Assembly: GCA_960531495.1 (NCBI GenBank)
Contig: OY482848.1
Coordinates: 21,606,047 to 21,670,046, forward strand
Length of the DNA stretch: 64,000 nucleotides
Direction of reading: 5' to 3'
Origin: Zeus faber
Taxonomy: Eukaryota; Chordata; Actinopteri; Zeiformes; Zeidae
Part shown: positions 1-11,623 of the stretch, in pieces
Numbering within the stretch: position 1 is the stretch's first letter
Layout of the letters: every line of letters begins with the position of its first letter
Position numbers and translations under genes: made by a program
Notes under the pieces: generated by a model
Databases searched by the model: none
Seen by the model: the letters and a program-made list of their open reading frames with translations, nothing else
What the model was told of the DNA's origin: nothing

Positions 1-294
1 GAAACACCTTGGATCGCTAAAAATGCCACTAAGATTTATAAGGATGAATAAGAATAATTAAATAATGATAGAGTAATACATTAAAGATAGCTAAAAAGTA
101 TAAAGTCCAGCAAGTTATTATGTGCTAGTAGCTGAAACTCCCAGTCTGTTTGACCGCAGGGTAGGGAAATCCTTCCAGAAGGGGCGGACTGGACAGTTAG
201 GAGTGGCACGAGCCTTCCTAAGCACCGATACAGATTAAGGAACAGCATTCGTTATACAAACATTTAAATGATCGAAATCATCTTCTTCTTCCAG
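1..294 (+). other. adra1d: 3' end of the adra1d intron
   Basis: Noncoding sequence leading to a strong acceptor: a TCTTCTTCTTCCAG tract ends at 294, just before the receptor exon. No other gene is visible here. The preceding exon (TM1 to TM6 in this family) lies outside the window. Confidence 0.8.
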
Positions 295-848
295 GTTCCT
301 TCTTTCCGGCCATGAAGCCGTCTGAAAGCCTGTTCAAGGTGGTCTTCTGGCTGGGTTACTTCAACAGCTGCATCAACCCCATGATCTACCCTTGCTCCAG
401 CAAGGAGTTCCAGAGGGCCTTCACCCGTCTCCTCCGCTGCCGCTGCCAGCGGCGACGGAGGGTCCTGCGCCGCTTCTACGACCAGCGGTGGAGGACGGCG
501 GTCAGGGGCGTGAACAGGGACGGCATTGGCGACTACCGGTCCGACATGGCCATACACGAACCCAACGGCAACTCTTTGCTGTACAAAGGCGGGGGGAGTC
601 CGTTGAGCTTCAAAGGGTGGGACCTGTTACCGCCGCTGCAGAAGTCGTCCTTCCAGCTCAAAGGGACGATGAACAACCTGTCGAAAAAAATCAAGGGGGA
701 TGCAGGTAAAGGCACGGCGGCGGCGGCGGCCCTGGGTCGGACAGAGATCGATACGGTTTCTATGGGGATTTATGAGGCCTGTGAGCAAAGCAGCTATCAG
801 ATCTATGACTTGAGCGAGTGCTATGGCCTCAAGGAGACTGACATTTGA
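295..848 (+). CDS. adra1d: alpha-1D adrenergic receptor, last exon (TM7 and C-terminal tail)
   Basis: This is the terminal coding exon of a Gq-coupled plasma-membrane receptor for noradrenaline and adrenaline. The acceptor at 294 makes the first residues [11 protein letters not shown], matching the position where vertebrate alpha-1 receptors are interrupted between TM6 and TM7. TM7 is visible as FWLGYFNSC with NPMIY (the NPxxY switch), followed by [12 protein letters not shown] (helix 8) and a basic RRRR stretch. The last residues, LKETDI, match the mammalian alpha-1D end LRETDI and form a class I-like PDZ ligand. This decides alpha-1D over alpha-1A and alpha-1B. The stop is TGA at 846-848. 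An internal ATG at 312 is not a true start; the exon begins upstream. No frame problem is seen. Confidence 0.93.
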
Positions 849-938
849 AGGGATCCCAGGGGACACTGATCTTCCCTGGATGGGTACTTCATGGACCGAC
901 TTGTCAGCAAGACTAATGGAATATAGTTTCTGTTGGGG

Positions 939-971
<33 letters not shown>

Positions 972-2327
972 CGTATGATAACGGTTTTGTATTGTGACTT
1001 TGCGCAAAGCCGGGTTTCGGAATGAGTGGTTTCATTCAAGCACGGATGCGTTTAAAGCAAACAAAAAAAACCGTCATGTCAGGTCATACTGTTGATTTAA
1101 AGGGAACCTTTGGTTGTTTCAAATCTGTGATTTGAAGTCGTCCAAATCCAACTCTTCAGGTCTAGAGCATTCAGTCATTGTTTTGTTTAGAACCCATGAT
1201 GGCCTTCTACGCATTTTATCAATTAATCATGAATGACATGAAGAATGATAATGTTAAAAATAGAGAAGGTTTTGTTCTAAAATCCTGTTTGACTGTGGTT
1301 AAAGGAATTTAAAGTGGAGAAACAATAGATTCCCACTGGAATGTCTGACCTGTGCTGAATACTATGTTCTGGGAAAAACTTGATTTGTTCGCCAATTACT
1401 TGTTTTGCTTGGATCAGGCATTGTACGTAGAGTTAATGGACAAGAAAAATATAATTGATAGAACACTACTTCCCTCAGTTGTTCTTTTCCATGGGTTCAA
1501 AAGGGTCAATTTGCCTTTGAGGGGACTACTTGCCAGGATAAATCCATGACTTGGCATATCTGCCTGCAATGTACATTTCTAAAACTGGCAACAGCTTCAA
1601 GAACTTTCTCGGGTTTGTTTGTTTGCTTTGACATTTGTAAACGTACGCTGTGAAGTGAAATGAAACAGGCAAGAAAACATGGCTTGAGTGTGTAACCGTT
1701 CTTTTGTCGGCTTTTTTTTGTCCACTTTGCTCCACATAAACATAGACAAGGTGAAATGCCTCCGATCCATTTTCAGAAGGAGTACCCGTCGTTGTTTTAT
1801 GACGACACTAACACTACTGCCTTTGCAGTTTTTGTCCATCCCAGCAGATGTCAGCCTTGATAAAAATTGATTAACATCCTGCGAGTCTTCATTATGGCCA
1901 CAAAGGCTGACTTTGTGTTAATCAGCTTAATCAGTTAATCAGAGGAAAAGTAACAAAGGTTTGTAAGATTAAGCGTCCGTCAAAGAATAATACATTTGTG
2001 GACATTGTGATGTAAAATATTTATTTCATTCCATATATTCAAATCAACGCAAGACAGCAACTGGGAAGCTCCACATGGGTGAGGTGAAGCAAATTGAGTT
2101 TTCTATATAACATAACATAATCCTTGGCTGATGTAGTGTCTTTGAGTAAGAAGCTGCCGCAACCCACTCAGTTTGAAAAACATGGCAAGATAATCAGTAT
2201 TAAAAATAACCACCATGAATTGGATTGAGGTTATTTGGAGCAGGTTAATCTTATCTCCACCATGACGTTTGTGGAGAGGCTAGGGCAAGTGAATGGCTTT
2301 AAAAGTTACGCGGTGTGTACTCTGCAG
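849..2327. other. adra1d 3' flank, no further gene seen
   Basis: It probably begins with the adra1d 3' UTR. A 32-base poly-A run lies at 939-970. No long or recognisable reading frame is present on either strand. Confidence 0.6.
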
Positions 2328-2708
2328 CAGGGGTTTCCAACCTATTTTCAGCCAAAGCCCAATTCAATCTGAGACCCCTATTTAAAATAAGTGAGTTCAT
2401 TTTATCATGTATTAATTAGTGGTTGGTGGTTGTTCTGGTCTTAATTGGATCTATTTTCATGGTAGAGAGGGCAAGGTTTTTAGGGCGTCCAATACATTCT
2501 AACATATAATCATCGATTTTGTTCCAAGTCATACTTAAACTTGGAGCAAAATCCATGATTTTTTTGAATTTTGGAACCGGTATTTGATTATTCGGAAACT
2601 CGCGACTGAAATCGTCTATGCAGGTCACATCGGCCATGCGACCCGCCCTGGGATCTCTGGCCAGCTAGCTGTGGGGTTCGCTAGAGAAGACGAGGTTGGG
2701 AACCCCTG
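2328..2708. mobile_element. hAT-type MITE (nonautonomous DNA transposon)
   Basis: The left end reads CAGGGGTTTCCAACCTA and the right end, reversed, reads CAGGGGTTCCCAACCTC. This is a terminal inverted repeat of about 17 bp with 2 mismatches and the CAGGGG start common in fish hAT elements. The flanks CTCTGCAG (2320-2327) and CTCTTTAC (2709-2716) look like a degraded 8-bp target duplication, the hAT length. There is no transposase inside the 381 bp. Short frames that cross it are not genes. Confidence 0.7.
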
Positions 2709-5700
2709 CTCTTTACGGTCCTCCTCCGGTCACAGGTGTCACAGGGATGTGAGCCGCCAGGTGGCTCTATCGCGTCGATCTTGTTGGTGGGCTTTATGTG
2801 AGGCTCATGCTGAGCTCATTTTTTATATGCGACGTCCGACACAACAAGCCCCCATATGGTTTTGAAAAGGTCACAGTGTTGCCAGGCGCCGTGGTAAAGT
2901 ACTAAACCTGCTTGTAGGTGTTACTACGTTCCCTAGTTTCACCTCACATAAGCCTGAAACAGAAGACATGCTGTGCATACTAAATGTAATCCTGTGATGA
3001 AATGATGAAAACAAATGAGCTGAGCTGCTTACATTTTCACCATAATTGCTTGAGCCACGGTGTGCTTGTGAATTGTGATATTCCGTTTTATTCTAGACTG
3101 AATACAAATTGAATAGAAAGCAAATTTAGTTTGGAAGAACAAATCAAATATTGAGCCTGCATGACGGGATACCGCTCAAAGAGAAGAACACTTTTCAGCT
3201 AAATTTTCCTGAAAAGTGTCTATTTATCAGTGTGCTTTCTCTTTCCTTAGTCATACTACTGTAAAGCCCAATTCTTGGCTGTTATTTTGTTGATTTAAAT
3301 GGCTGGTCTGCCTGGTGCCATTACCCAGTGCAGTCAGTGGTAATCATAGGCATAATAGCCATGTTTCATTTTTCCAGTTTTTACTCTCAAAGGGGAATCT
3401 ATGAATAGACTCTTATCAGTGGTTTCCAATAAGTTAACATTTTAAATAAATGACTGCCTACGGAGGTCAGGTCAGGTTTGTAAATGGAGCATACTGAACG
3501 CCAATCAACATTATTATCTTTTACCATGCTCCCCATGTAAGCAGGTTAATATTGTAGAAGCAACTACATTGTTTCAAAGGTGAGTACATGAACACGCTGG
3601 CAACATTTTCAAACACCCTACTCTTCAGGTCTACATTATGTGAAATTCCGTCTCTGCTGACACTGATTTGATATTAAGATAGAATAAGTGCATCCGATAA
3701 TGTATAGAATGGGTACGGAAGAGTTAAAGGGTTTCATAACATTTGAACACAGCCAGGGAGCCCCAGAATCATGTATTATATGGTTAATAATTGCTAAGAA
3801 TGGAAGGAATAGAGCAGTGGTGTGGGTATGGTTATATTGGCTGGTTTTGGATCCCAAAGTAAAAACCCCATTGATTATTCCTGAAGACACTGCTACATGA
3901 AGAGCTTTTAGGGCCTTGCCAAACCTTGGATGAGCATCGAACTCCACTGGATAAATCATCGGTAGATGCAATTAGCCTTACCGTCGGTTACAGTCTCGAA
4001 AACAATCGCAAGAGCAAGTCTGTGTACATAACAGCAAAATCCCTTGTCCCTGTTTTCCCTGTCCTTTAACTGAAGGCTTTGTAGCACTCCACTCTAACAT
4101 AAACCAATTTGATCTTTGGCCTTGTTTGCAGCTCAACCTTCAATGTGCAACCAACGATTTAAGACCGTGCTGTCATGGGAGAAGAGCAGCAGGAGACCTG
4201 CCAAAATCGGATTGAAACCATCTTCTATGCATCTCCGAAGTTCCCCAAACTCTTTAGCGCGACATTAGAATCATAACACAGATTAGTATCCCACGCTCCA
4301 CTTCTTACGCCACTGACCCAAAGACAAATCAATTGGATGACTGATCTTCTGCGCCGTGACGGTAGGTGGCTGAAGGAGGTAAGTCAACTATGAGTCCTAA
4401 AAGGGAATTGCATTAAGGACGATGCAATTGCAGAGCTAAAAGAAAATCCAACGTCATCAGTGGGGAAGTTTGAAAGAAATCCTCCATTTAAAATCAACCT
4501 GGATACACAAATCACAAGAACCCCGTAAGAACCTCGTGTTCGCAAAACATAATGATGGATTGTCAGTGTGGAACACATGTTTGGCCCTGTGCTGACAGTC
4601 AGACCAGAGAGCAGTTTGCTCAGTTGGTATGCGCTCATGTCACATCACTGTTTTACAGAATCAACAGGAGAGTAGAGGAGATTCCTTTTCTCGTACAGCA
4701 ACTCTAAGCATTTTATTTGCGTTGCTTGTGGTTGCTCGAATCAATCTGATTCAGAAAGAAACATGCTTAAGTGTTTTTTATCGAGTTCTTGTTTGTGTTT
4801 GGTCTTTGGGTGCAGCGCCTGTGTGAGGAGCGAGGGAGCGTGTGAGCTTCACCTTGGAAAAATAAATGACGCTTGAGTTCTCGATTTGTGCGTGCAGCCC
4901 ACCTACATAAAAAAAAAAAAAAAAAAAAAAAAACCTTTTTGGCGTCCATACTCACAAAAGCTTTCATTTCCGGTGTGACGCAAAGATCTGTAGCGTGCAG
5001 TTATGTCAATGTGCCAATGTCCACTAACGTTCTCTACTTAACGTAAGTTCTCACCAAATCTGTGACGAATCGTTTCTTTCCAGGCTGTATTGATTTTTTC
5101 TTTTCAAGTAGCATCGGTCTCCATCACATCTTTGTATCTCTGTCAAACATTGGCTTTCAAGCTGATGACATTCTTCAAGCATGGCTTTTCTTGTTCCACT
5201 CCATTAATCATGACCACCAAAACATTACGCTCGTAGGAAAAACCCCACCTCAAAGCCGTGCTGTTGCAACCCTCCTATTATTTATTGCAATTTTAAGATA
5301 TCGAACAGAAGAAAGTGATTTTTCATAGACTAAGATGAGTTCCCAATGTTGGACAGCTTATTAGGACCACAGAAGAACACAGGGATTTTTCTTTACAGGT
5401 GAGAATAATATATAATTTTCTTTACTTGAAATCTCTGATATCGTAAATTATAATATATAATATAATATATAATAAAGTCAAAATGTTATGAAAACCAAAG
5501 TCAGTAAAAAAAGAGTTGGACATTTTCACAAAAAATGCTGAATTTTTTATGCATTTTTGAAGAGATTACAAGAACCAGAATCTCTAGAAATGTACAGCTT
5601 ATTCTGTAAATTTGAGTGAAATAGGCATTCCATAAACTACATCTGTCATTACATTTTTAATTACATCTGTTACATTTATTTCTTCATTTTTGTATTTTTT

Positions 5701-5940
5701 TTTAACTTTAACTTTGTTGTTGTCACTTTGACTTGTTTTTCTACTATTTATCTTATTGACACAGAGAGTAAGCATTTAATTGCGACAGTAACATGACACT
5801 GCAATGTTATGCTTTGACAAACCACCATCACCAGTTTCTTTCCCCTTTCACACAGATCAGTCCTCTGGTCAAAGGTTCACAGCGTCAACAACTTAGTTTG
5901 TGTCACATAAATTCACACATAACCCAGCAGTGTGTTATAC
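2709..5940. other. intergenic, nothing recognised
   Basis: A/T-rich noncoding sequence with short unconvincing frames only. A 25-base poly-A run lies at 4909-4933 and a small TA-rich patch near 5410-5475. Confidence 0.6.
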
Positions 5941-5952
5941 AATATATATACA

Positions 5953-6029
<77 letters not shown>

Positions 6030-6050
6030 CTGTATTATGTATGTATATAT

Positions 6051-6120
<70 letters not shown>
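5941..6120. repeat. (TA)n microsatellite
   Basis: About 180 bp of nearly pure TA dinucleotide, interrupted around 6013-6057. The Tyr/Ile-alternating frames on both strands are artefacts of the repeat. Confidence 0.97.
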
Positions 6121-6122
<2 letters not shown>

Positions 6123-6828
6123 AAATACATGTCACAATACAAAAATCCCCAAAGATGAATACTAGATAAAATTATATTTAAATACAGTCAGAAAATATGG
6201 CATGTTTAGGCGCACATTTTTAATTCTGTTTCCAAACTGAGGCAAAATTTTCAACTTTGAACAATGAATATGTCATAGAAATACAAATACTTTTACGTAA
6301 ATACTTATATTATTACATATATTTATCACTCTTCAACATTTGACTGAAGAGTATTTGCATTGCTTAAGCTATTGTGATGTTTTGACTGCGTAATTTGCTG
6401 CTTCACATTTGAATAATTTGTTTATTACTCACTTTAAAGAGCACAGCATGAGATTCCCTAATGTTACGCCTTGCAATTAAATTCTCAATTTATTCAAACC
6501 AATAAACACAGTGCCTCGATTGTGTTCATCATTTATCCTGACCTATCGCTCACCAACGTGCTAACAAAAGGTAAATATGTTCAGATTGGACTTCCTGGGT
6601 TAGCCTAATTTTCTCGCAGGATGGGAAAATCAAGCATTTCATTGCCATTTAAGGCTCTTAACTCAACGGGTAAAAAACAATACAGAATCTTACAAAGTTC
6701 AGCATTACCATCGGTTTGCATCTTTCAATAAATGTGTCTAAGATAATTCAGTACAAGAACCATGTTATTTAATGTCTTTATCATGACATATTTAATAAAA
6801 ACCTGGTTGTTGTCACATGAAGAGCATT
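6121..6828. other. 3' flank of the aminergic GPCR
   Basis: Noncoding. On the - strand this is downstream of the receptor stop. A - strand AATAAA hexamer (TTTATT on +) occurs near 6490 and could serve as a polyadenylation signal. Confidence 0.5.
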
Positions 6829-7905
6829 CTAGCGGTGATCCATACGTTCCGTTCCTTCCTTCCTGGTTTGGGATAGGTCAACACCGGGGGATGACCCAGG
6901 CAAGCATATCCTGCAGCCCATGATCATGAGAAAAGCCCTGCGGAAGGAGCGATTGAAAAAGCCGTACAGGAAGGGATTAAGAGACGAGTTGATATATCCT
7001 AGCCACAAGAACACATCCCACACCATCCCCGCTGTGCTGTACTCGATGAAGGGGTCCACGATGTTGACCGTGAAGAAGGGCAACCAGAAGAGCAAAAAAA
7101 CGCCCATGATGATCCCCAAGGTCTTAGCGGCCTTCCTCTCCCTCCTAATAGTATTCCGCTGTCTCTGCTTCTTGCTGGAGTCCTTGCTCACACCTGCAGC
7201 CATTTGACTTTCCATGGCACTGATCTGCATGGCCTGCCGTCTCGCCGCCTTATAGATCTTCCAGTAGGCCACCAGCATAATGACCATCGGGAGGTAAAAA
7301 GCCACCATGGAGGCCATGACGGCGTAGTGGCGGTTGACCAGGAGAACACAAACACCTTCGGGCAGTGGGATGTCCACGCCAGCCGCGTGGAGACCTAGCA
7401 TGATAGGGCCAAAGGAGATGAGCAAGGGGACGGCCCAGCACACCACAATAAGCAGGACCACCCGACTCTGTGACATCTTCAGGGAGTAGACCAAGGGGTT
7501 GCAGACAGCGTAGTAGCGGTCAAAGGCAATGCAGCTGAGGTGGAATATGGAGGCGGTGCAGAGCATGACGTCAAGGCTGGAATGAAGCTGGCAGAAGAGG
7601 ACCCCAAAGTACCAGCAGCCCTCCATGGTGCGAATCATACTGAAGGGCATCACCACAAGGCCCACCAGACAGTCGGCGACTGCCAAGGACATGACAAAGG
7701 AGTTTGTGGGGGACTGCAACTGCTTGAAGTAGGCGATGGACAGTACCACCAGGAAGTTGCCGACCACGGTGCAGATGATACCTACGGTGAGGAAGACATA
7801 GAGGGCCATGCGAGAGGTCTGGTTCCTCACTATAGAGCAGACTGGAAATTCACTCCAGAGAGAGATGTTGGCAGCCTCCCGTGGGTCAAAGCTGCTGTTA
7901 TCCAT
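6829..7905 (-). CDS. aminergic GPCR, trace amine receptor / 5-HT4-like
   Basis: An intact 358-residue rhodopsin-family receptor in one coding exon, expected in the plasma membrane and sensing a biogenic or trace amine. Visible landmarks: N-glycosylation sites N3, N13 and N28; D78 (2.50); C105 (3.25) pairing with C186 in loop 2; D112 (3.32), the amine-binding aspartate; DRY at 129-131; FWLP with W274 (6.48); W301 and Y304 (7.40, 7.43); NPFLY at 310-314; possible palmitoyl Cys 331/334. TM2-TM3 (PTNSF, GCWYFG, FDRYYAVCNPL) resemble TAARs. TM6-TM7 (NIVDPFI, FLWLGYINS, NRSFRRAF) resemble 5-HT4. The TAAR fingerprint after NPxxY (a later Y and W) is not met. The start has a strong context (AACATGG). 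A TTTTTTGTTTTACAG acceptor ending at 7920 suggests a 5' UTR intron. The receptor family is certain; the subfamily is not. Confidence 0.9.
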   Translation of the reverse strand: MDNSSFDPREAANISLWSEFPVCSIVRNQTSRMALYVFLTVGIICTVVGNFLVVLSIAYFKQLQSPTNSFVMSLAVADCLVGLVVMPFSMIRTMEGCWYFGVLFCQLHSSLDVMLCTASIFHLSCIAFDRYYAVCNPLVYSLKMSQSRVVLLIVVCWAVPLLISFGPIMLGLHAAGVDIPLPEGVCVLLVNRHYAVMASMVAFYLPMVIMLVAYWKIYKAARRQAMQISAMESQMAAGVSKDSSKKQRQRNTIRRERKAAKTLGIIMGVFLLFWLPFFTVNIVDPFIEYSTAGMVWDVFLWLGYINSSLNPFLYGFFNRSFRRAFLMIMGCRICLPGSSPGVDLSQTRKEGTERMDHR

Positions 7906-10900
7906 GTTCTGATCAGTCTCTGTAAAACAAAAAATACGACGGTTTATTCAACCACTTCGTTTGAGTAGGTGTTAGCTTAGGAGACTTTCAAAATAAGAGG
8001 GCAGAGGCAAACAAACCCCAACACAATCCCTTTTGTTGCAGACCTTGAGTAACAAAATTGGGTGTTTAAGTTTGACAAAGTGAATTTGAATCACTGTTTG
8101 TTGAGATCACCCGGCAGCTCGGTCTTATCTAGGATGTCGTGTTCTTGTTTGGTTTTGTTGAGAAAAGCCAGATGCACCTCTCTCACCTATTCCACTCTGA
8201 CTAGTTTCATACCATTACCATCAACGTGTTTAATGAGAAACACAACAAAACACAACTGTCCAATATAATTGCTAGAGTAACATAATGTTTAGTGCGTCAT
8301 TTTGGAATAGTGTCAAGCATAAAATGATTAGTTGTATGACCTCTCTCTGGGCTCTGTCTCTAGGTGACTTTTTTGGAATTTCCCCCCCTTAGGTCAACTG
8401 TTATCGGGTCTGTGAGAGGACGGCAGACTAACATAGCAGCTTCCAGTATCACAGAGTTTCGCAACAGCAGGAGAGTCAGCTCATCTTGTGCCACAGCTGT
8501 GGAAACTGTGGCACACAGCTTAAAAGAATGGTTCTAGTTGAATTAGAATGTGTTTTCTAATGAACACCATCGGGACTGTGCAGGTAAAAGAGTTGCTGTT
8601 TCCAAGGTAACGCTTTAGATTTGTGGTCCCTTAGAAAGGAATTAAGTAATACCAACCAAATGTTCATCACAGATTACTCCTGTTTCAGCATCTCAACATT
8701 GGCGCCTTTAGCCACATAAAAATCCCAACATGGCCAGTCACCAAAATATACCCAGGCACTGTTTCTTCCCGGCTCTCCTGCCAGACTGCGTTGGTCCTCC
8801 AGTCAAGGACCGCTGTCTGTCCCAAAAGCTAGAGAACTCAGAGCCAATACCGGAAAAAAGCACCAACAGTGCTTTTGCAGAATTGGCTCAAAGACTGTGG
8901 AATAACTTGGCACATAGTGTGATGGTTTTTTTTTATCCAGTAGATACACATATCGCTTAGCTTTCAGCTGACTTTGCTTTGACAAAACAGCCACTATTCC
9001 CTCCATCACACCCAGGTAAGAATGATGAGTGCACCCCAGAAACCACCCTTTATTCTACTTCAGAATTCAGACCGTTTGCCAAATGGAAAGGAAGAAAGGA
9101 AGGAATGTTTCTTTTCCTCATTATCAATTCATTTCTTTTGATTTTGTTTTGTTCTTCCCTTCCGAAAACTATGTTGAACGTCCATCAATCTGGATGATCT
9201 TTACAATAATAATCAAATCAATTTTGTTGACAGAATCAGAAATGTTGGAAAATTGTTTCACGAGCGATCAAAATAATATTCCAAATAATAAACCCCTATC
9301 TGGTTGCTTTAAAAAAAAATTTTTTAAGAAAAACTATTAAAAATAAAAACATTTATTTTTCAATAGTACCTGATAGTGAAGTAAATGCTCATCGCTAAAC
9401 TTGGACTCATGGACTGAGACTCTGATTTATTCCAATAACTCCTATTTTTACCACCTTGCTCAATTACGTATAGATATTCAGAGGACGCCTCCAGTAAATT
9501 TTTGGCTCATCTTGCCCCCACTTGCCTCACCCCTAAAGAAATGCTCCAGACAGATGTATTTAAGCTCTGAATTATTGGACATCGATCTCCTGTCAGGACA
9601 TAAAGGCTTTTGGCAGAATTGTCCAGAATTGTAAAAAGTCTGGGGAGCCGAAGTTCACGACCTCATCAGAAATATCACAGCATTATCATGAGAGAAATAT
9701 GTGTTCTTCAAAAACATGTTCCAACACAGGTCCTGCCTTGGACTTCTCCCAACAACTACTATATATTTGGATATTTGGCTATATTTGATTTTCCAGTGCC
9801 AGTCTGATTATCCCTCCTTGGATCTGCCGTCAAGGGAGATTTCCAAGCGTCCACCAACAATATATACTGTACACCCAAGTGTAAAAAAAAAATATATATA
9901 TTGGTATTTAAAGAATATTTCTTACCCATATATACTTTTTCATGAGTATAATAATACAAATTTAAAGTATAGCTTTCTCATACCAGTCATTAATACGCTA
10001 TAAGTTTAGTGTACTGTAAGTACAGTTATAAAAAGTACAGAAAAACATGAACCTAACTTAAGCTGAACTTTAGTGTTCTTGTTATTTTTATTGTAGCATG
10101 TTATTTTGGCGGTTAAAAAACACCAAAAATACATAAAAAAAATATTTTTAATATATTTCAGTACAATTTCTAATAGTATACGTACAACTTAAGTGGTCTT
10201 AATTCAACACAAATTTAGTACTTGCAAATATACAAAACGTATACTAAATATACTTTCAGATAACACACTTAAGTATACTTTTGTTTCTTTGGGTAATCAC
10301 TGTTATTTCAGATTGGGATCAGCGCTCTCCATTATACCGACTGAGTCGGTCTCCTTTTATACTGTAACGCTGTATTTGAAGTGCATTTGCACTTGATTTG
10401 TCCTGTTTTATGTTCCATAATGTCTGCCCTCAAACCTAAAACATTGAAAAATATAAATCTAAATCTCATTTATTGTTTATATTTATCTAATTGGTGTTGT
10501 ATTCATTACGCTTAAATCTGAAAGGATCCTGTGTCGACATCAAAGAGCCATTTGATGCATTCAAGCGTGTCGCTTTTGCACGATCAACTTAGTCTGCCTT
10601 TTTTCAAAAAAAGCGAATTATTAGTCAATATGACTACACGTTCGAAACTAGGAATAAGCCGTAATTCTATCAAAATCTTGTATCACTATTTTCCTTTGAG
10701 ACAAAATCTGTTAGCTTGACAGTTCATCAAGGGAGGACATTCTTTCACCTCTGTTGTCAAACGTGTATACATTGAAGTATAAATGTAATTAGTAAAAAAG
10801 TATAAATGATGTAAAAAATTATGAACAAATAACAAATATACAACAATCATAATTATAACTGGTATTGTTATAATAATAATAATAAGAAGAAGAAGAAGAA

Positions 10901-11574
10901 TAATAAGAATAATAAGAATCAAAAAAATATTATTTTATATATAGGCAGTATAACTCATTGTCTGTATTAATACAGTACATTGATGAAAAATGACATATGT
11001 TTAAGAAGGAGTTCAGTGATTCTGAATGAAAAGGAATATGAGAATGGAAAATTACTGTATCTTTAGTATCTATCTTTAGTAGTGTATCTTAACAAATTTT
11101 TAGGCGAAACATTGTGACTCTGTCTATTCACAGCTCTTCCTCATCATCATTATTTGATAAAATTATACAGCCAGTTAATTAACATCCAATAATTGTATTA
11201 GATTTGGCTGTGAATGTTTCCTGCTTGCCAAATAATGAAAGGTCACTCACCTCTAAGAACAATGGAGGGGCCCCTGTGTTCATGCCTGGACGTGGATCCT
11301 CCTGGAGCGTACAATCCCCCAAATCCGTTTGAATTCAACCGGTGATGAGGGAGGACGAAAGAAGAACGACAGAATGAACGCCGAGCATGGTGACAAGTCT
11401 GTTAAGTCGCCCCCTAGAAACCCCGATTCCATTTGACGGACAGATGGGCAGACAGATAGACAATAGTAATATAAAAATACAATTAAATATAAAATATAAA
11501 TATAAAAAATAATATATGAAACATATAAAATAAAATGGCAATATGCAATAAACCTAAGAATTATGTGTATATAC

Positions 11575-11623
<49 letters not shown>

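Noticed and set aside
392-709. A 105-codon + frame within the adra1d exon
   Set aside because: Out-of-frame reading of the G+C-rich receptor tail.
5793-6165. Tyr/Ile-alternating frames on both strands
   Set aside because: Translation of a (TA)n microsatellite. The same applies to similar frames at 20,000, 36,500, 45,350 and 54,060.
7540-7968. A 142-codon + strand ORF
   Set aside because: Antisense shadow of the amine receptor. The receptor strand carries all the family motifs.
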